A stretch of 64,000 bases of DNA, taken from Streptomyces qaidamensis (lineage in GTDB: Bacteria; Actinomycetota; Actinomycetes; Streptomycetales; Streptomycetaceae). The notes beneath the pieces are model-generated. The model worked only from the letters and a program-made list of their open reading frames with translations, ran no database searches and was not told where the DNA came from. The DNA lies in assembly GCF_001611795.1 (NCBI RefSeq), contig NZ_CP015098.1, positions 6,510,001 through 6,574,000 of the forward strand, in the 5' to 3' direction. The translations under genes were made by a program, and so were the position numbers. Within the stretch, counting starts at the first letter, position 1; every line of letters begins with the position of its first letter. Of the stretch, positions 55,646 through 63,740 are shown piece by piece.

Positions 55646-56160
55646 TAGTCCTTGCCCTTCTTGTCATCGGGTTCGCCGTAGACCGAGTTCTGCTTGCCAG
55701 GAGGGCCGACGCGCTCGTCGAAGCCCGCGTCCAGCAGGTCGATGCTGCTCATCTGCCGGCGGATGTAGCCGTCGTCGTCGGCGTGCAAATTCTTGGTGAC
55801 TCGCATGTGGTTTGAGATGTGTGCGCACGCGTCACGGAGGGAGGACAGCTGCTGGTCCCAGCGGAGCGCCACGTGTTGGAGTGCGCTGCCGAGGGCGAAC
55901 CCGCCCTTTGTCAGGGTTCCAGCGGCGCTCTCGCTGGTGGGGACCGCTCTGCGCCCCTTGTTCCACAGATCGTCGTACAGGTCGAAGGCGTTCTGGCCGA
56001 TCTTCGCCAGGTCTTTCTGGCTGACCTTCAGGTCGCCATAGTGGCTCGGATCCGCCGCAGGTCGTCCGCCGTCGCCAGGGTCCAGCTGGTTCAGTTGCAT
56101 CCGCGTTGAGCCGTCCTGAGCTGCCTGCGACTTCAGCTGCTCCCATTCATCCCACGCCAT
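55645..56160 (-). CDS. partner of the large WXG-headed protein
   Basis: 171 residues, ATG at 56160. The opening 'MAWDEWEQLKSQAAQDGSTR' followed by 'LKVSQKDLAKIGQNAFDLYD' and 'ALQHVALRWDQQLSSLRDAC' is a pattern I know from Streptomyces T7SS-linked gene pairs. It is all helical, and 'LRWDQQL' places a Trp in a WXG-like position. Coupled to the downstream gene by TAATG, so the two are made in equal amounts and probably bind each other. Role as a co-secreted or chaperone-like partner is inference. Confidence 0.78.
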   Translation of the reverse strand: MAWDEWEQLKSQAAQDGSTRMQLNQLDPGDGGRPAADPSHYGDLKVSQKDLAKIGQNAFDLYDDLWNKGRRAVPTSESAAGTLTKGGFALGSALQHVALRWDQQLSSLRDACAHISNHMRVTKNLHADDDGYIRRQMSSIDLLDAGFDERVGPPGKQNSVYGEPDDKKGKD

Positions 56161-56440
56161 GGCGTCGGACCCCTTCCCCGTGTCCCCGTAATACCGTCCG
56201 ATGCACGGTCACTCTGTCGAACGCGTAACAGACCGGGCTCGTGAGCCCGTTCAAGCGAGTCTCGGACCCCACACACTTTCCCCTCAAGTCACATCTGAGC
56301 CGCGATCGCAAACCTACGCGCAACCATCCTCAATCATTGCCACTGCCCAGACGAACGCCACGATCCGCTGCCACCGATACCTCGAGCTCGACGGGTCGTT
56401 CACCTCAGGATCCCAGAGCGAACGCTCCAGAAATCCACCA
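56161..56440. other. leader/promoter stretch before the WXG pair, with low-confidence micro-frames
   Basis: Between the eccC-coupled microprotein gene and the partner gene at 56160 (leftward). On the minus strand a 13-codon frame (56441-56400, ATG overlapping the previous stop) and a 29-codon frame (56403-56314, GTG overlapping the previous stop, hydrophobic 'IVAFVWAVAMI') continue the chain of overlaps. They are too short to support alone. The promoter for 56160 must lie near 56161-56300; no clear hexamers. Confidence 0.35.
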
Positions 56441-56521
56441 TCACAGCGCCCGCTGATCGGCCGCACCGAGCCCGACGAGCACCAGAGCCAACGGGAGCAG
56501 GAAGATCCCTACCCCAACCAT
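56441..56521 (-). CDS. 26-residue single-helix membrane microprotein coupled to eccC
   Basis: The ATG (56521-56519) shares one base with the eccC stop TGA (56523-56521), and AAGGAG lies 7 nt upstream inside the eccC end, an optimal ribosome site. The 26 residues begin MVGVGIFLLPLALVLVGLG and end in a polar AADQRAL-type tail, so almost the whole peptide is one membrane helix. Too short for standard gene finders. Position suggests a small subunit or stabiliser of the EccC membrane region. Coding status is inferred from the start context and hydrophobicity. Confidence 0.65.
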   Translation of the reverse strand: MVGVGIFLLPLALVLVGLGAADQRAL

Positions 56522-59500
56522 CAGAACGCTCCTTCCGGACTCAACCCCACCTGCACCAACGGCTTCCCCCCCCGCCGAGACACAAAGACCCCCCGCCCCG
56601 CAGGCATAGGACGCGGCCGAACCCCGCCCAGCAGATCTCCCTCACCCGGATCGCCGGCCAGCACAACCCCCTGCGCCCCCAGCTCCTTCACCCGCTGCAT
56701 GAACGCCTCGTAAGACGCCCGCCCCGCGCCCGCCGTAGACCGCGCGATGATGAACCGCACCCCCACATCCCGGGCGAACGGCAGGAGTTCCGTCAGTCCC
56801 GCCAGCGGGTTGCCGCTCGACGTGGCCACGAGGTCGTAGTCGTCGATGACGACGTACACCGTGGGTCCGCGCCACCAGCTCCGGTCCCGCAGCTGCTGGG
56901 CGGTGACGTCGGCGGTCGGTGTGCGGCGCTTCATCAGGTCCGCCAGGGCGGCCATGTGGTGGTCCATGGAATTGGACATGGGGATGTATTCGGCGAGGTG
57001 CGACGACGGCGTCACGTCCAGCAGCGAGCGCCGGTTGTCGATGACGAACAGCTTGGCCTCGTCGCCCGAGTACCGCTGCGTCAGCTGCTTGATCAGCAGC
57101 CGCAGCAGGTTCGACTTGCCCGACTCGCTCTCGCCGAAGACGAGGAAGAACGGGTCCTGCTCGAAGTCCACGAAGACCGGTTCGAGGTTGTCCTCGTCGA
57201 GGGCGAAGGCGACGCCGCGGCGCGGGAAGCGATCGCCCGGAGGAAGCCGATCGGCCGGGAACTCGCGCGGCAGCAGACGGACTTCGGGGGCGCCGGGGGC
57301 CTGCCAGTGCCGGGAGACCTCGGTTGCGAGGGCGGCCGTGGCGTCGGCCAGGTCCGTGTCGGAGGTGAGACCGTCTATGCGCGGCACCGCCGCCATGAAA
57401 TGCAGCTTCTGCGGCGCCTGTCCGCGGCCGGGCACCCCCGCCGGCACGTTCGCGGCCACCTTGCGGTCCAGTTCGGAGTCCATCGTGTCGCCGAGCCGCA
57501 GCTCCAGGCGGTTCATCAGGTGGTCCTTGAGGTTGGCCCTGACCTCCATCGAGCGTGAGGCCGTGAGGATCAGGTGGACGCCGTAGCCGAGACCGCGCGC
57601 CGCGATGTCGTGGATCACCTGGTCCATCGCCTCGTAGTCCGCGCGGAAGTTGCCCCAGCCGTCGATGACCAGGAACACGTCGCCCCAGGGCTGGTCCGTG
57701 ACCGGGATCTCGCCCCGGGCCCGCCTGGCCCGGAAGTCCGCGATCGAGGCGATGCCCGCGGAGCGGAAGTACTCCTCGCGACGGTTCAGCACGCCGTACA
57801 CCTCGGCCACCGTGCGCCGCACCCGCTCCGGATCCAGGCGCGAGGCGACCCCGCCCACGTGCGGCAGGCCGGCCACCGCCGCCATGCCGCCACCGCCGAA
57901 GTCGAGGCCGTAGAACTGCACTTCGTACGGCGTGTGCGTGAGGGCGAACGCCGAGATCAGGGTGCGCAGCAGTGTCGACTTGCCGGACTGCGGGCCGCCG
58001 ATGATCTGCATGTGGCCGGCCGCGCCGGAGAAGTCGACCCAGAGCGGGTCGCGGCGCTGCTCGTAGGGCTTGTCCACCAGGCCCGCGGGCACGACCAGGC
58101 GGCCAGCCCCCTCGTAGCCCGGCTGTGTGAGGCCGCGGCCCTGTACCGCTGTGAGGCCGGGCAGGAGTTCGTCGAGCGGCGGCGGACTGTCCAGCGGCGG
58201 CAGCCACACCTGGTGAGCCGCCGGGCCCTGGGCCTCCAGCCGGCGCACGATCACGTCGAGCACGGTGTCGGCGAGCGCGTCGTCGACCTCCGGACCGTCC
58301 GAAGTCGACGGGCGCTGCTGTGGCACAGCCACGTACTGCACCGGCACCTCGGCCGCCGTGAACAGCACCGGCCGCCGGTCCATCGGCAGCGGGCCGCCGC
58401 CCAGCGCGGCTCGCTGCGTGCCCGAGCGGTACACGCCGGAGACGTAGGCCGCCTTGAAACGCACCATCTCGTCCGTACCGAACTTCAGAAGGCCGGAGCC
58501 CGGGACGTTCGGCAGCTCATAGGCGTCGGGTACGCCGATCGCCGCGCGGGACTCCGCGGCGGAGAAGGTGCGCAGACCGACCCGGTACGACAGGTAGGTC
58601 TCCAGACCGCGCAGGCGGCCTTCCTCCAGGCGCTGCGACGCCAGCAGCAGATGCACACCGAGTGACCGGCCGATGCGGCCGATCTGCACGAACATCTCGA
58701 TGAAGTCGGGCTTCGCCGTCAGCAGCTCACTGAACTCGTCGATGACCAGCACCAGCGACGGAATGGGCTGCAGGGCGGCACCGGCCGCGCGGGCCTTCTC
58801 GTAGTCGTGGATGTTGGCGTAGTTGCCCGCGTCGCGCAGCATCTCCTGGCGGCGGTTGAGTTCGCCGCGGATGGAGTCGCCCATGCGGTCGACCAGGGTG
58901 AGGTCGTCCGCGAGGTTGGTGATGACGGCCGCCACGTGGGGCATCTGCGCCATCCCGGCGAAGGTCGCGCCGCCCTTGAAGTCCGCGAGGACGAAGTTCA
59001 GCGTCTCCGACGAATGGGTGACCGCGAGGCCCAGTACCAGCGTGCGCAGCAGCTCCGACTTGCCGGAGCCGGTGGCACCGACGCACAGGCCGTGCGGGCC
59101 CATGCCCTCCTGCGCGGCCTCCTTGAGGTCCAGCATCACGGGGCGGCCGTCCTCGCCGACACCGATCGGCACCCGCAGCCGCTCCGCCAGCGACCGCGGC
59201 CGCCAGGTGCGCTGGGTGTCGACGGACGCCGCGTCACCGAGGTTCAGCAGATCGGTGAACTCCAGGTTGGCGAGAAGTGGTTCGTCGTCGTCACCGCCGG
59301 AGGCCATCCGCAGCGGGGCCAGCTGCCGGGCGAGGGCTTCGGCGGACTCGTAGGAGAGGACGTCGGGGGTCCCTTCGTAGACGACGCCGTGTCCCGACTC
59401 CAGGTGCAGCGCTTCGGGCCGTACGACGATGGAGAGCTCGCCGCCGCCCGTGATGAGGTCGCCGGGGATCACCTCGAGGACGGTGACCCCCTGGAGCCCT

Positions 59501-60501
59501 TCGGGATTGGCCAGGACCGAGTCCGGCGGCAGGGTGAGACCGTCGAGTACGACGACGATGTGGGGCTCCTCCGGCAGGGGCGCCCCGTTCGGGTGGAAGC
59601 GCGGGCGGCCGGTCAGCCGGGTGGCGAGGAGGTTCTCCAGTTCGCGGCTGTCGCTGTCGATCAGCCTGCGGCTGCCCGCTCCGTCCACGGCCCCGGGCGC
59701 TTGGACGTGCGGCAGCCACTTGGCCCACTCCCAGTGGGGCAGGGCCTCGCGTCCCGCCGCCACCACGATGAGCAGATCCTCCGGGGAGTGCAGTGCGGCC
59801 AGCGAGCCGGTGATGGCCCGGGCGGAGGACCGTACGGAGTGCGGGTCGCCGCTGATCGTGACGTGGTAGAAGGCACGCAACGAGACCGCCATCGGCAGGT
59901 CGTCCAGGGTGCTGTGGACGGCGAGGAAGCGCTGCATCGCACCCGCGGTCAGCGGCTCCAGCTGCTCGACCGGGGCGGTTTCGGGGGCGACGAGGGCCCT
60001 GGCGAGGGCCTGCGCGCCGAGGCCGATGCGAACCTGGCCGAAGTCCTCGTCACCGGAGCGTCGTTCCCACACCCGGCTGCCCTCCGCGACCAGGGCCCAC
60101 AGCTGTTCGGGGGAGGGGTGGAGGAAGTACTGCGCGTCACGCTGTGCCTTCGCCGTGTCGACGGCCGTGCGCCGGGTCTGCGCCAGGTAGCTCAGGTAGT
60201 CGCGGCGCATGTCCGCCAACTCCCCCTGGGAGCCGCGACGGAAGCGGATCACCATCGCGACGGACATGGCGATGGTCGAGGCGATCATGACCATGCCCAT
60301 GATCCTCATGAACGGCTGTCCGCTCGTGAAGAAGAAGACCACCGAGCCACCCATGCCCAACGTCGGCAGGAGTTGCATCAGCACGCTCTCCCGGTGGCCC
60401 CGCGGAAGCTCCGGCGGAGGCTGCAGGATGATGTCCTGCGTGGACACTTCGGACGGCAGCACCCGAGGCGGGCGCTTCACGACGATGTGGCTCACTGGCA
60501 T
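56521..60501 (-). CDS. eccC: type VII secretion ATPase EccC (three FtsK/SpoIIIE domains)
   Basis: 1326 residues in one chain; ATG at 60501 with AAGGGA just upstream (a GTG two codons on is an alternative). Two membrane helices at about 44-61 and 68-87. Three ATPase domains all keep a Walker A motif: 'GATGSGKS' (Lys481), 'GGPQSGKS' (Lys841) and 'GESESGKS' (Lys1129). The Walker B acids differ: 'LVLVIDEF' in domain 1, 'VFLVIDGW' in 2 and 'VYVVIDDY' in 3, so only the first has the DE pair of an active site. This is the motor that recognises EsxA/EsxB-type signals and drives export. Transcribed away from eccD across a 304-bp gap. Confidence 0.97.
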   Translation of the reverse strand: MPVSHIVVKRPPRVLPSEVSTQDIILQPPPELPRGHRESVLMQLLPTLGMGGSVVFFFTSGQPFMRIMGMVMIASTIAMSVAMVIRFRRGSQGELADMRRDYLSYLAQTRRTAVDTAKAQRDAQYFLHPSPEQLWALVAEGSRVWERRSGDEDFGQVRIGLGAQALARALVAPETAPVEQLEPLTAGAMQRFLAVHSTLDDLPMAVSLRAFYHVTISGDPHSVRSSARAITGSLAALHSPEDLLIVVAAGREALPHWEWAKWLPHVQAPGAVDGAGSRRLIDSDSRELENLLATRLTGRPRFHPNGAPLPEEPHIVVVLDGLTLPPDSVLANPEGLQGVTVLEVIPGDLITGGGELSIVVRPEALHLESGHGVVYEGTPDVLSYESAEALARQLAPLRMASGGDDDEPLLANLEFTDLLNLGDAASVDTQRTWRPRSLAERLRVPIGVGEDGRPVMLDLKEAAQEGMGPHGLCVGATGSGKSELLRTLVLGLAVTHSSETLNFVLADFKGGATFAGMAQMPHVAAVITNLADDLTLVDRMGDSIRGELNRRQEMLRDAGNYANIHDYEKARAAGAALQPIPSLVLVIDEFSELLTAKPDFIEMFVQIGRIGRSLGVHLLLASQRLEEGRLRGLETYLSYRVGLRTFSAAESRAAIGVPDAYELPNVPGSGLLKFGTDEMVRFKAAYVSGVYRSGTQRAALGGGPLPMDRRPVLFTAAEVPVQYVAVPQQRPSTSDGPEVDDALADTVLDVIVRRLEAQGPAAHQVWLPPLDSPPPLDELLPGLTAVQGRGLTQPGYEGAGRLVVPAGLVDKPYEQRRDPLWVDFSGAAGHMQIIGGPQSGKSTLLRTLISAFALTHTPYEVQFYGLDFGGGGMAAVAGLPHVGGVASRLDPERVRRTVAEVYGVLNRREEYFRSAGIASIADFRARRARGEIPVTDQPWGDVFLVIDGWGNFRADYEAMDQVIHDIAARGLGYGVHLILTASRSMEVRANLKDHLMNRLELRLGDTMDSELDRKVAANVPAGVPGRGQAPQKLHFMAAVPRIDGLTSDTDLADATAALATEVSRHWQAPGAPEVRLLPREFPADRLPPGDRFPRRGVAFALDEDNLEPVFVDFEQDPFFLVFGESESGKSNLLRLLIKQLTQRYSGDEAKLFVIDNRRSLLDVTPSSHLAEYIPMSNSMDHHMAALADLMKRRTPTADVTAQQLRDRSWWRGPTVYVVIDDYDLVATSSGNPLAGLTELLPFARDVGVRFIIARSTAGAGRASYEAFMQRVKELGAQGVVLAGDPGEGDLLGGVRPRPMPAGRGVFVSRRGGKPLVQVGLSPEGAF

Positions 60502-60805
60502 CCATTCCCTTGACCAGCCCGAGAGTCCGTCCGCCGCCCCGTGTCAGGCGGACGCAGGCCGCCGCGCGATCCTACTGATTCCCTCGGACGCAAGGGCGAT
60601 AGGGTGCCGGAAGTTCTCGTCGGCACACGCGACTTGAGCCGGAGCGAACGGGGCATTGCGTCAGATCCCGCCGACTGCGGAAGCCCGGCGACCGGCACCA
60701 AGGGCTGTTCCCGCGACCTCGCCGCACGATCGGTCACAGGGGACGGGAAACCGCGCAGGACTTTCGTACCGTGGGTAAAGAATCATCACTGAGGGGGAGC
60801 AGCAG
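60502..60805. other. divergent eccC/eccD promoter region
   Basis: 304 bp between the eccC and eccD starts with no gene. On the minus strand TAGGAT (complement at about 60571-60576) is a possible -10 toward eccC; near the eccD side GTAAAGAATCATC is unusually AT-rich for this genome and may hold its -10. -35 boxes are unclear. Confidence 0.4.
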
Positions 60806-62317
60806 GTGAGCATGACGGCCTCCGCGGCAGTCACCGGAAGGGGACCCGGAACGGGAACTCCCGCCGGGGCGGGCACGGGTCTCGGTTTCTGCCGCGTCAC
60901 CATCGTCGCGCCCGACAGCCGGATCGACGTGGCGCTGCCCGACGACATCCCGGTCGCCGACCTGTATCCGGAGATCCTCACACTCACCCGGCAAAGCCCC
61001 GCCGAGGGCGCGCCCGTCGGCTACCACCTGGTCCGCCGGGACGGCACTGTCCTCGACAGTGCCCGTTCCTTCGCCGCCCAGCGCATCCTCGACGGCGAAC
61101 TCCTCGCGCTGCGCCCGTTCGCCGAGTCGCTGCCGCCCGCCGTCTTCGACGACGTCTCCGAGGCGGTCGCCTCCGCCGTGACCAGCGAGCGCACCTTGTG
61201 GAGCGGCGACCTGACGCGCGCGGCGGGTCTCGTCGGGGGAGGCGTACTGCCTGTCCTGCTGGCCTTCGTGGCCTGGATGGGCGACCCGCTGCACGACATG
61301 AACAGCCTGCCCGGCATCCTCGCCGGCGTCGCCGGTGTCCTCCTGGTCGTCCTGGCCTGCGTGCGCGCCCGGGTCTACGACGACCGGGCCTCGGCCATCG
61401 CCCTGGGGCTCGGCGCGCTCCCCAACGTCGGCGTGGCGGGCTCGGGGCTCCTGCCGCTCGCCGACGGACAGGGCATCGGCCGGCTCCAGTTCCTCCTCGC
61501 CTGTGCGGCGGTGCTGCTGGCCTCGGTCCTGCTCACCCTGTGCTCGCCGAGCGGGGACGGCCCGTTCGTCGGCTTCGTCGTCGCCTCCGCCATCAGTCTG
61601 ATCGCCGTGTTCGCGGCGATCCTCGCCGACTGGTCGCCTTCCGAGATCGCCGCCCTGTGCGCCCCGATCGCCGTCGGAGGCCTGGCCTTCCTGCCGGGGC
61701 TGTCGATGCGCTTCGCCCGGCTCCCGATCGGCTTCGACACCCCGAACACGGCCCCGCGCAGCGCGTACGACACAGACCCCGCCCCCCAGGAGCCGGTCGA
61801 CGCCGAGCGGGTCGCCGCCCAGGCACGGCGTGGACACGAACTCCTGGTCGGTCTGGTGGGCGGCTGCGCACTGCTCGCCGTCGGTTCCTCGGCGGTCCTC
61901 GGGTTCTCCGAGAATGTCTGGGCCCAGCTCCTGGCCCTGGCGACCGGCCTGGCCATGCTGATGCGCGCCCATCTCTTCCGGTACACCGGCCAGGTGGCCC
62001 CCGTCCTGGCCGCCGGTCTCGCCTCTCTCGTACTGCTCGGCCTGGGGCTGGCACTCAATCCGCCGCACTCGGTCGTCCGCGAGGCCCTCACGGGCGACCG
62101 CAGCGACCTCGACATCCGGACCATCTGGCTCGTCGCGGCGATCGCCGCGACGGCCGCGCTCCTCACGGCGATCGGTTTGATCGTCTCGCGCGGTGGCCTC
62201 ACCCCGTTCTGGGGACGCTTCCTGGAGATCGCCGAGGGCTTCGTGCTGCTGACCCTGGTGCCGCTGACCCTGGCGGTGTTCGACGTGTACTCGGCAGTCC
62301 GCTCGATGACCAGCTGA
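60806..62317 (+). CDS. eccD: type VII secretion integral membrane protein EccD
   Basis: 503 residues; GTG at 60806 follows GAGGGGGAG by 6 nt (an ATG two codons on is the alternative). A ubiquitin-like N-terminal domain (about 28-110: 'FCRVTIVAPDSRIDVALPDD', 'LDGELLALRPF') is followed by about 11 membrane helices, with a cytoplasmic insert near 310-345. This is the plan of EccD/YukD-Snm4 proteins. EccD makes up the membrane vestibule of the ESX core. Diverges from eccC; the two supply the inner core. Confidence 0.94.
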   Translation: MSMTASAAVTGRGPGTGTPAGAGTGLGFCRVTIVAPDSRIDVALPDDIPVADLYPEILTLTRQSPAEGAPVGYHLVRRDGTVLDSARSFAAQRILDGELLALRPFAESLPPAVFDDVSEAVASAVTSERTLWSGDLTRAAGLVGGGVLPVLLAFVAWMGDPLHDMNSLPGILAGVAGVLLVVLACVRARVYDDRASAIALGLGALPNVGVAGSGLLPLADGQGIGRLQFLLACAAVLLASVLLTLCSPSGDGPFVGFVVASAISLIAVFAAILADWSPSEIAALCAPIAVGGLAFLPGLSMRFARLPIGFDTPNTAPRSAYDTDPAPQEPVDAERVAAQARRGHELLVGLVGGCALLAVGSSAVLGFSENVWAQLLALATGLAMLMRAHLFRYTGQVAPVLAAGLASLVLLGLGLALNPPHSVVREALTGDRSDLDIRTIWLVAAIAATAALLTAIGLIVSRGGLTPFWGRFLEIAEGFVLLTLVPLTLAVFDVYSAVRSMTS

Positions 62318-62584
62318 GCCCCGCCCTGCTGCCATCCGTGTCCACCCGGTCCGTCCGGGCGGCGAATCCAGCAGACCTGCGGGAAGCGTCGACCGACGTC
62401 GCGGGGCGCCGGTCCGCCGTCCAGCGGGGCAGCGGCGGCGGCAGGGCCGTCGTGGAACCCGTTTCCCGCTCGCTCGGACACGTCGCCGACCGCCACGAGG
62501 CAGCGCCGCACAGGGACTCGCCGACTCGATGACCGGGCCGTCGGGACTGTCCGACGACCCGGTAGGGCCTCCCGTGCCCGCCCG

Positions 62585-62878
62585 TCACTCCGGGCCAGGC
62601 CCCCCACTGCGCGCCCCCGGCTCAAGATCGAACTCCCCGTCCCGGGCCCCCAGCACGAACGCCCGCCACTCCGCCTCCGTGTAGCGCAGCACCGTGTCCG
62701 GGTCGAGCGACGACCGCATCGCCACGGCCCCCTCGGGCAGGTAGGCGATCTCGACCCGCTCCTCGTGCCCCTCGGTACCCGGCGCGCTGTGCCACTCGAC
62801 ACCGGAGATGTCGAGGGCGTAGAGCTCGTCCCGCTCCCGCTCCTTGCGTGCCTTGATCTCCTCAGCCGTCTCCGCCAT
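62585..62878 (-). CDS. DUF397 domain protein without an XRE partner
   Basis: 97 residues. A charged helical N-terminus (~1-25, 'EEIKARKERERDEL') precedes the DUF397 core: 'GVEWHSAP', 'ERVEIAYLPEGAVAMRSSLDPDTVLRYT' (part) and 'EAEWRAFVLGARDGEFDL'. DUF397 proteins usually lie next to an XRE-family regulator and work with it in Streptomyces development and antibiotic control (family knowledge). No such regulator is adjacent here; the neighbours are eccD and rpsO. The N-terminal extension is unusual for the family. Confidence 0.8.
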   Translation of the reverse strand: MAETAEEIKARKERERDELYALDISGVEWHSAPGTEGHEERVEIAYLPEGAVAMRSSLDPDTVLRYTEAEWRAFVLGARDGEFDLEPGARSGGPGPE

Positions 62879-63145
62879 GCCGCAGCGACCCCTTCCCGAC
62901 GTACGAACGATCCGAATCTGCCCACCCTAGTGGCCCCCTCCGCTCCGCCGGGGCGTTCGAAGGACCAGGGCAAAGAGGGCCCCGGCCGCCTGGTACCCTG
63001 GTCGACGGCCGTTTGTGTACGCACCCCCGGAGCTCACCGCTCTGGAGGCCGCGCCCAGCGGATCCCCGCCTTCCGAGTCATGGAAGCTCCCCCGAGACAC
63101 AGACCGGGGGCACTCGGTGGCCATCACAGACTACGAGGAGTACGC

Positions 63146-63433
63146 GTGCCGCTCGACGCCGCTACGAAGAAGCAGATCATCACCGAGTTCGGCCAGAAGG
63201 AGGGCGACACCGGCTCTCCCGAGGTCCAGGTCGCCATGCTCTCGCGCCGCATCTCGGACCTGACCGAGCACCTCAAGACCCACAAGCACGACCACCACTC
63301 CCGCCGTGGTCTGCTGATCCTCGTGGGTCAGCGTCGCCGCCTTCTCCAGTACCTGGCGAAGAAGGACATCCAGCGCTTCCGCGCGCTGGTCGACCGCCTC
63401 GGCATCCGCCGCGGTGCGGCGGGCGCCAAGTAA
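63146..63433 (+). CDS. rpsO: 30S ribosomal protein S15
   Basis: 95 residues, the usual length counting the actinobacterial tail. GTG at 63146 with GAGGAG 5 nt upstream; the upstream in-frame extension has no family match. 'IITEFGQKEGDTGSPEVQVA' and 'LTEHLKTHKHDHHSRRGLL' are diagnostic of S15, followed by 'RRRLLQYLAKKDIQRFRALV'. It binds the central domain of 16S rRNA. Followed by a terminator and then pnp, the classical rpsO-pnp pair. Confidence 0.98.
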   Translation: MPLDAATKKQIITEFGQKEGDTGSPEVQVAMLSRRISDLTEHLKTHKHDHHSRRGLLILVGQRRRLLQYLAKKDIQRFRALVDRLGIRRGAAGAK

Positions 63434-63444
63434 GACGCCGTGAG

Positions 63445-63480
63445 GGGAGCGGTTCCCGGAGAATGGGGGCCGCTCCCTTT
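63445..63480 (+). terminator. intrinsic-type hairpin after rpsO
   Basis: GGGAGCGG (63445-63452) pairs with CCGCTCCC (63470-63477), followed by TTT. It begins 11 nt after the rpsO stop. Probably attenuates rather than stops transcription into pnp, as in other rpsO-pnp operons (inference). Confidence 0.8.
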
Positions 63481-63537
63481 GCTGTACGTGCGGAGTGTCA
63501 CCACTGCTTTGTAGTGTGGTAGCACAACGCAATACGG

Positions 63538-63579
63538 ACGACACAGCACGACAAGAAGACGACACAGCACGACAAGAAG
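63538..63579 (+). repeat. two perfect 21-bp tandem repeats in the rpsO-pnp gap
   Basis: The unit ACGACACAGCACGACAAGAAG occurs at 63538-63558 and 63559-63579 with no mismatch (unit is 21 bp; shown here by its parts ACGACACAGC and ACGACAAGAAG). A-rich for this genome, and purine-rich AAGAAG ends each copy. The 308-bp gap (63434-63740) otherwise holds the rpsO hairpin, and an imperfect inverted repeat around CCACTGCTTTGTAGTGTGG (63501-63519). Confidence 0.9.
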
Positions 63580-63740
63580 AGGAGAGGCGCACCCAGCCGC
63601 CGCCGGTCCTCGGTAGTGGCCCCCGGGAGAGTGACCCCCGGGTGCTTCGATCGAAGACCGGCCCGCACAGCACGGCGCGCTTCTCCGCAACCGTCCCCCT
63701 GCCACACGGGCCGGGAGACGAGGACGAGGAGAGAACACTA

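Noticed and set aside
56201..56713. 170-codon + strand frame between the WXG partner and eccC
   Set aside because: Mostly antisense to the eccC end; low-complexity Pro/Arg/Thr/Ser translation, no ribosome site.
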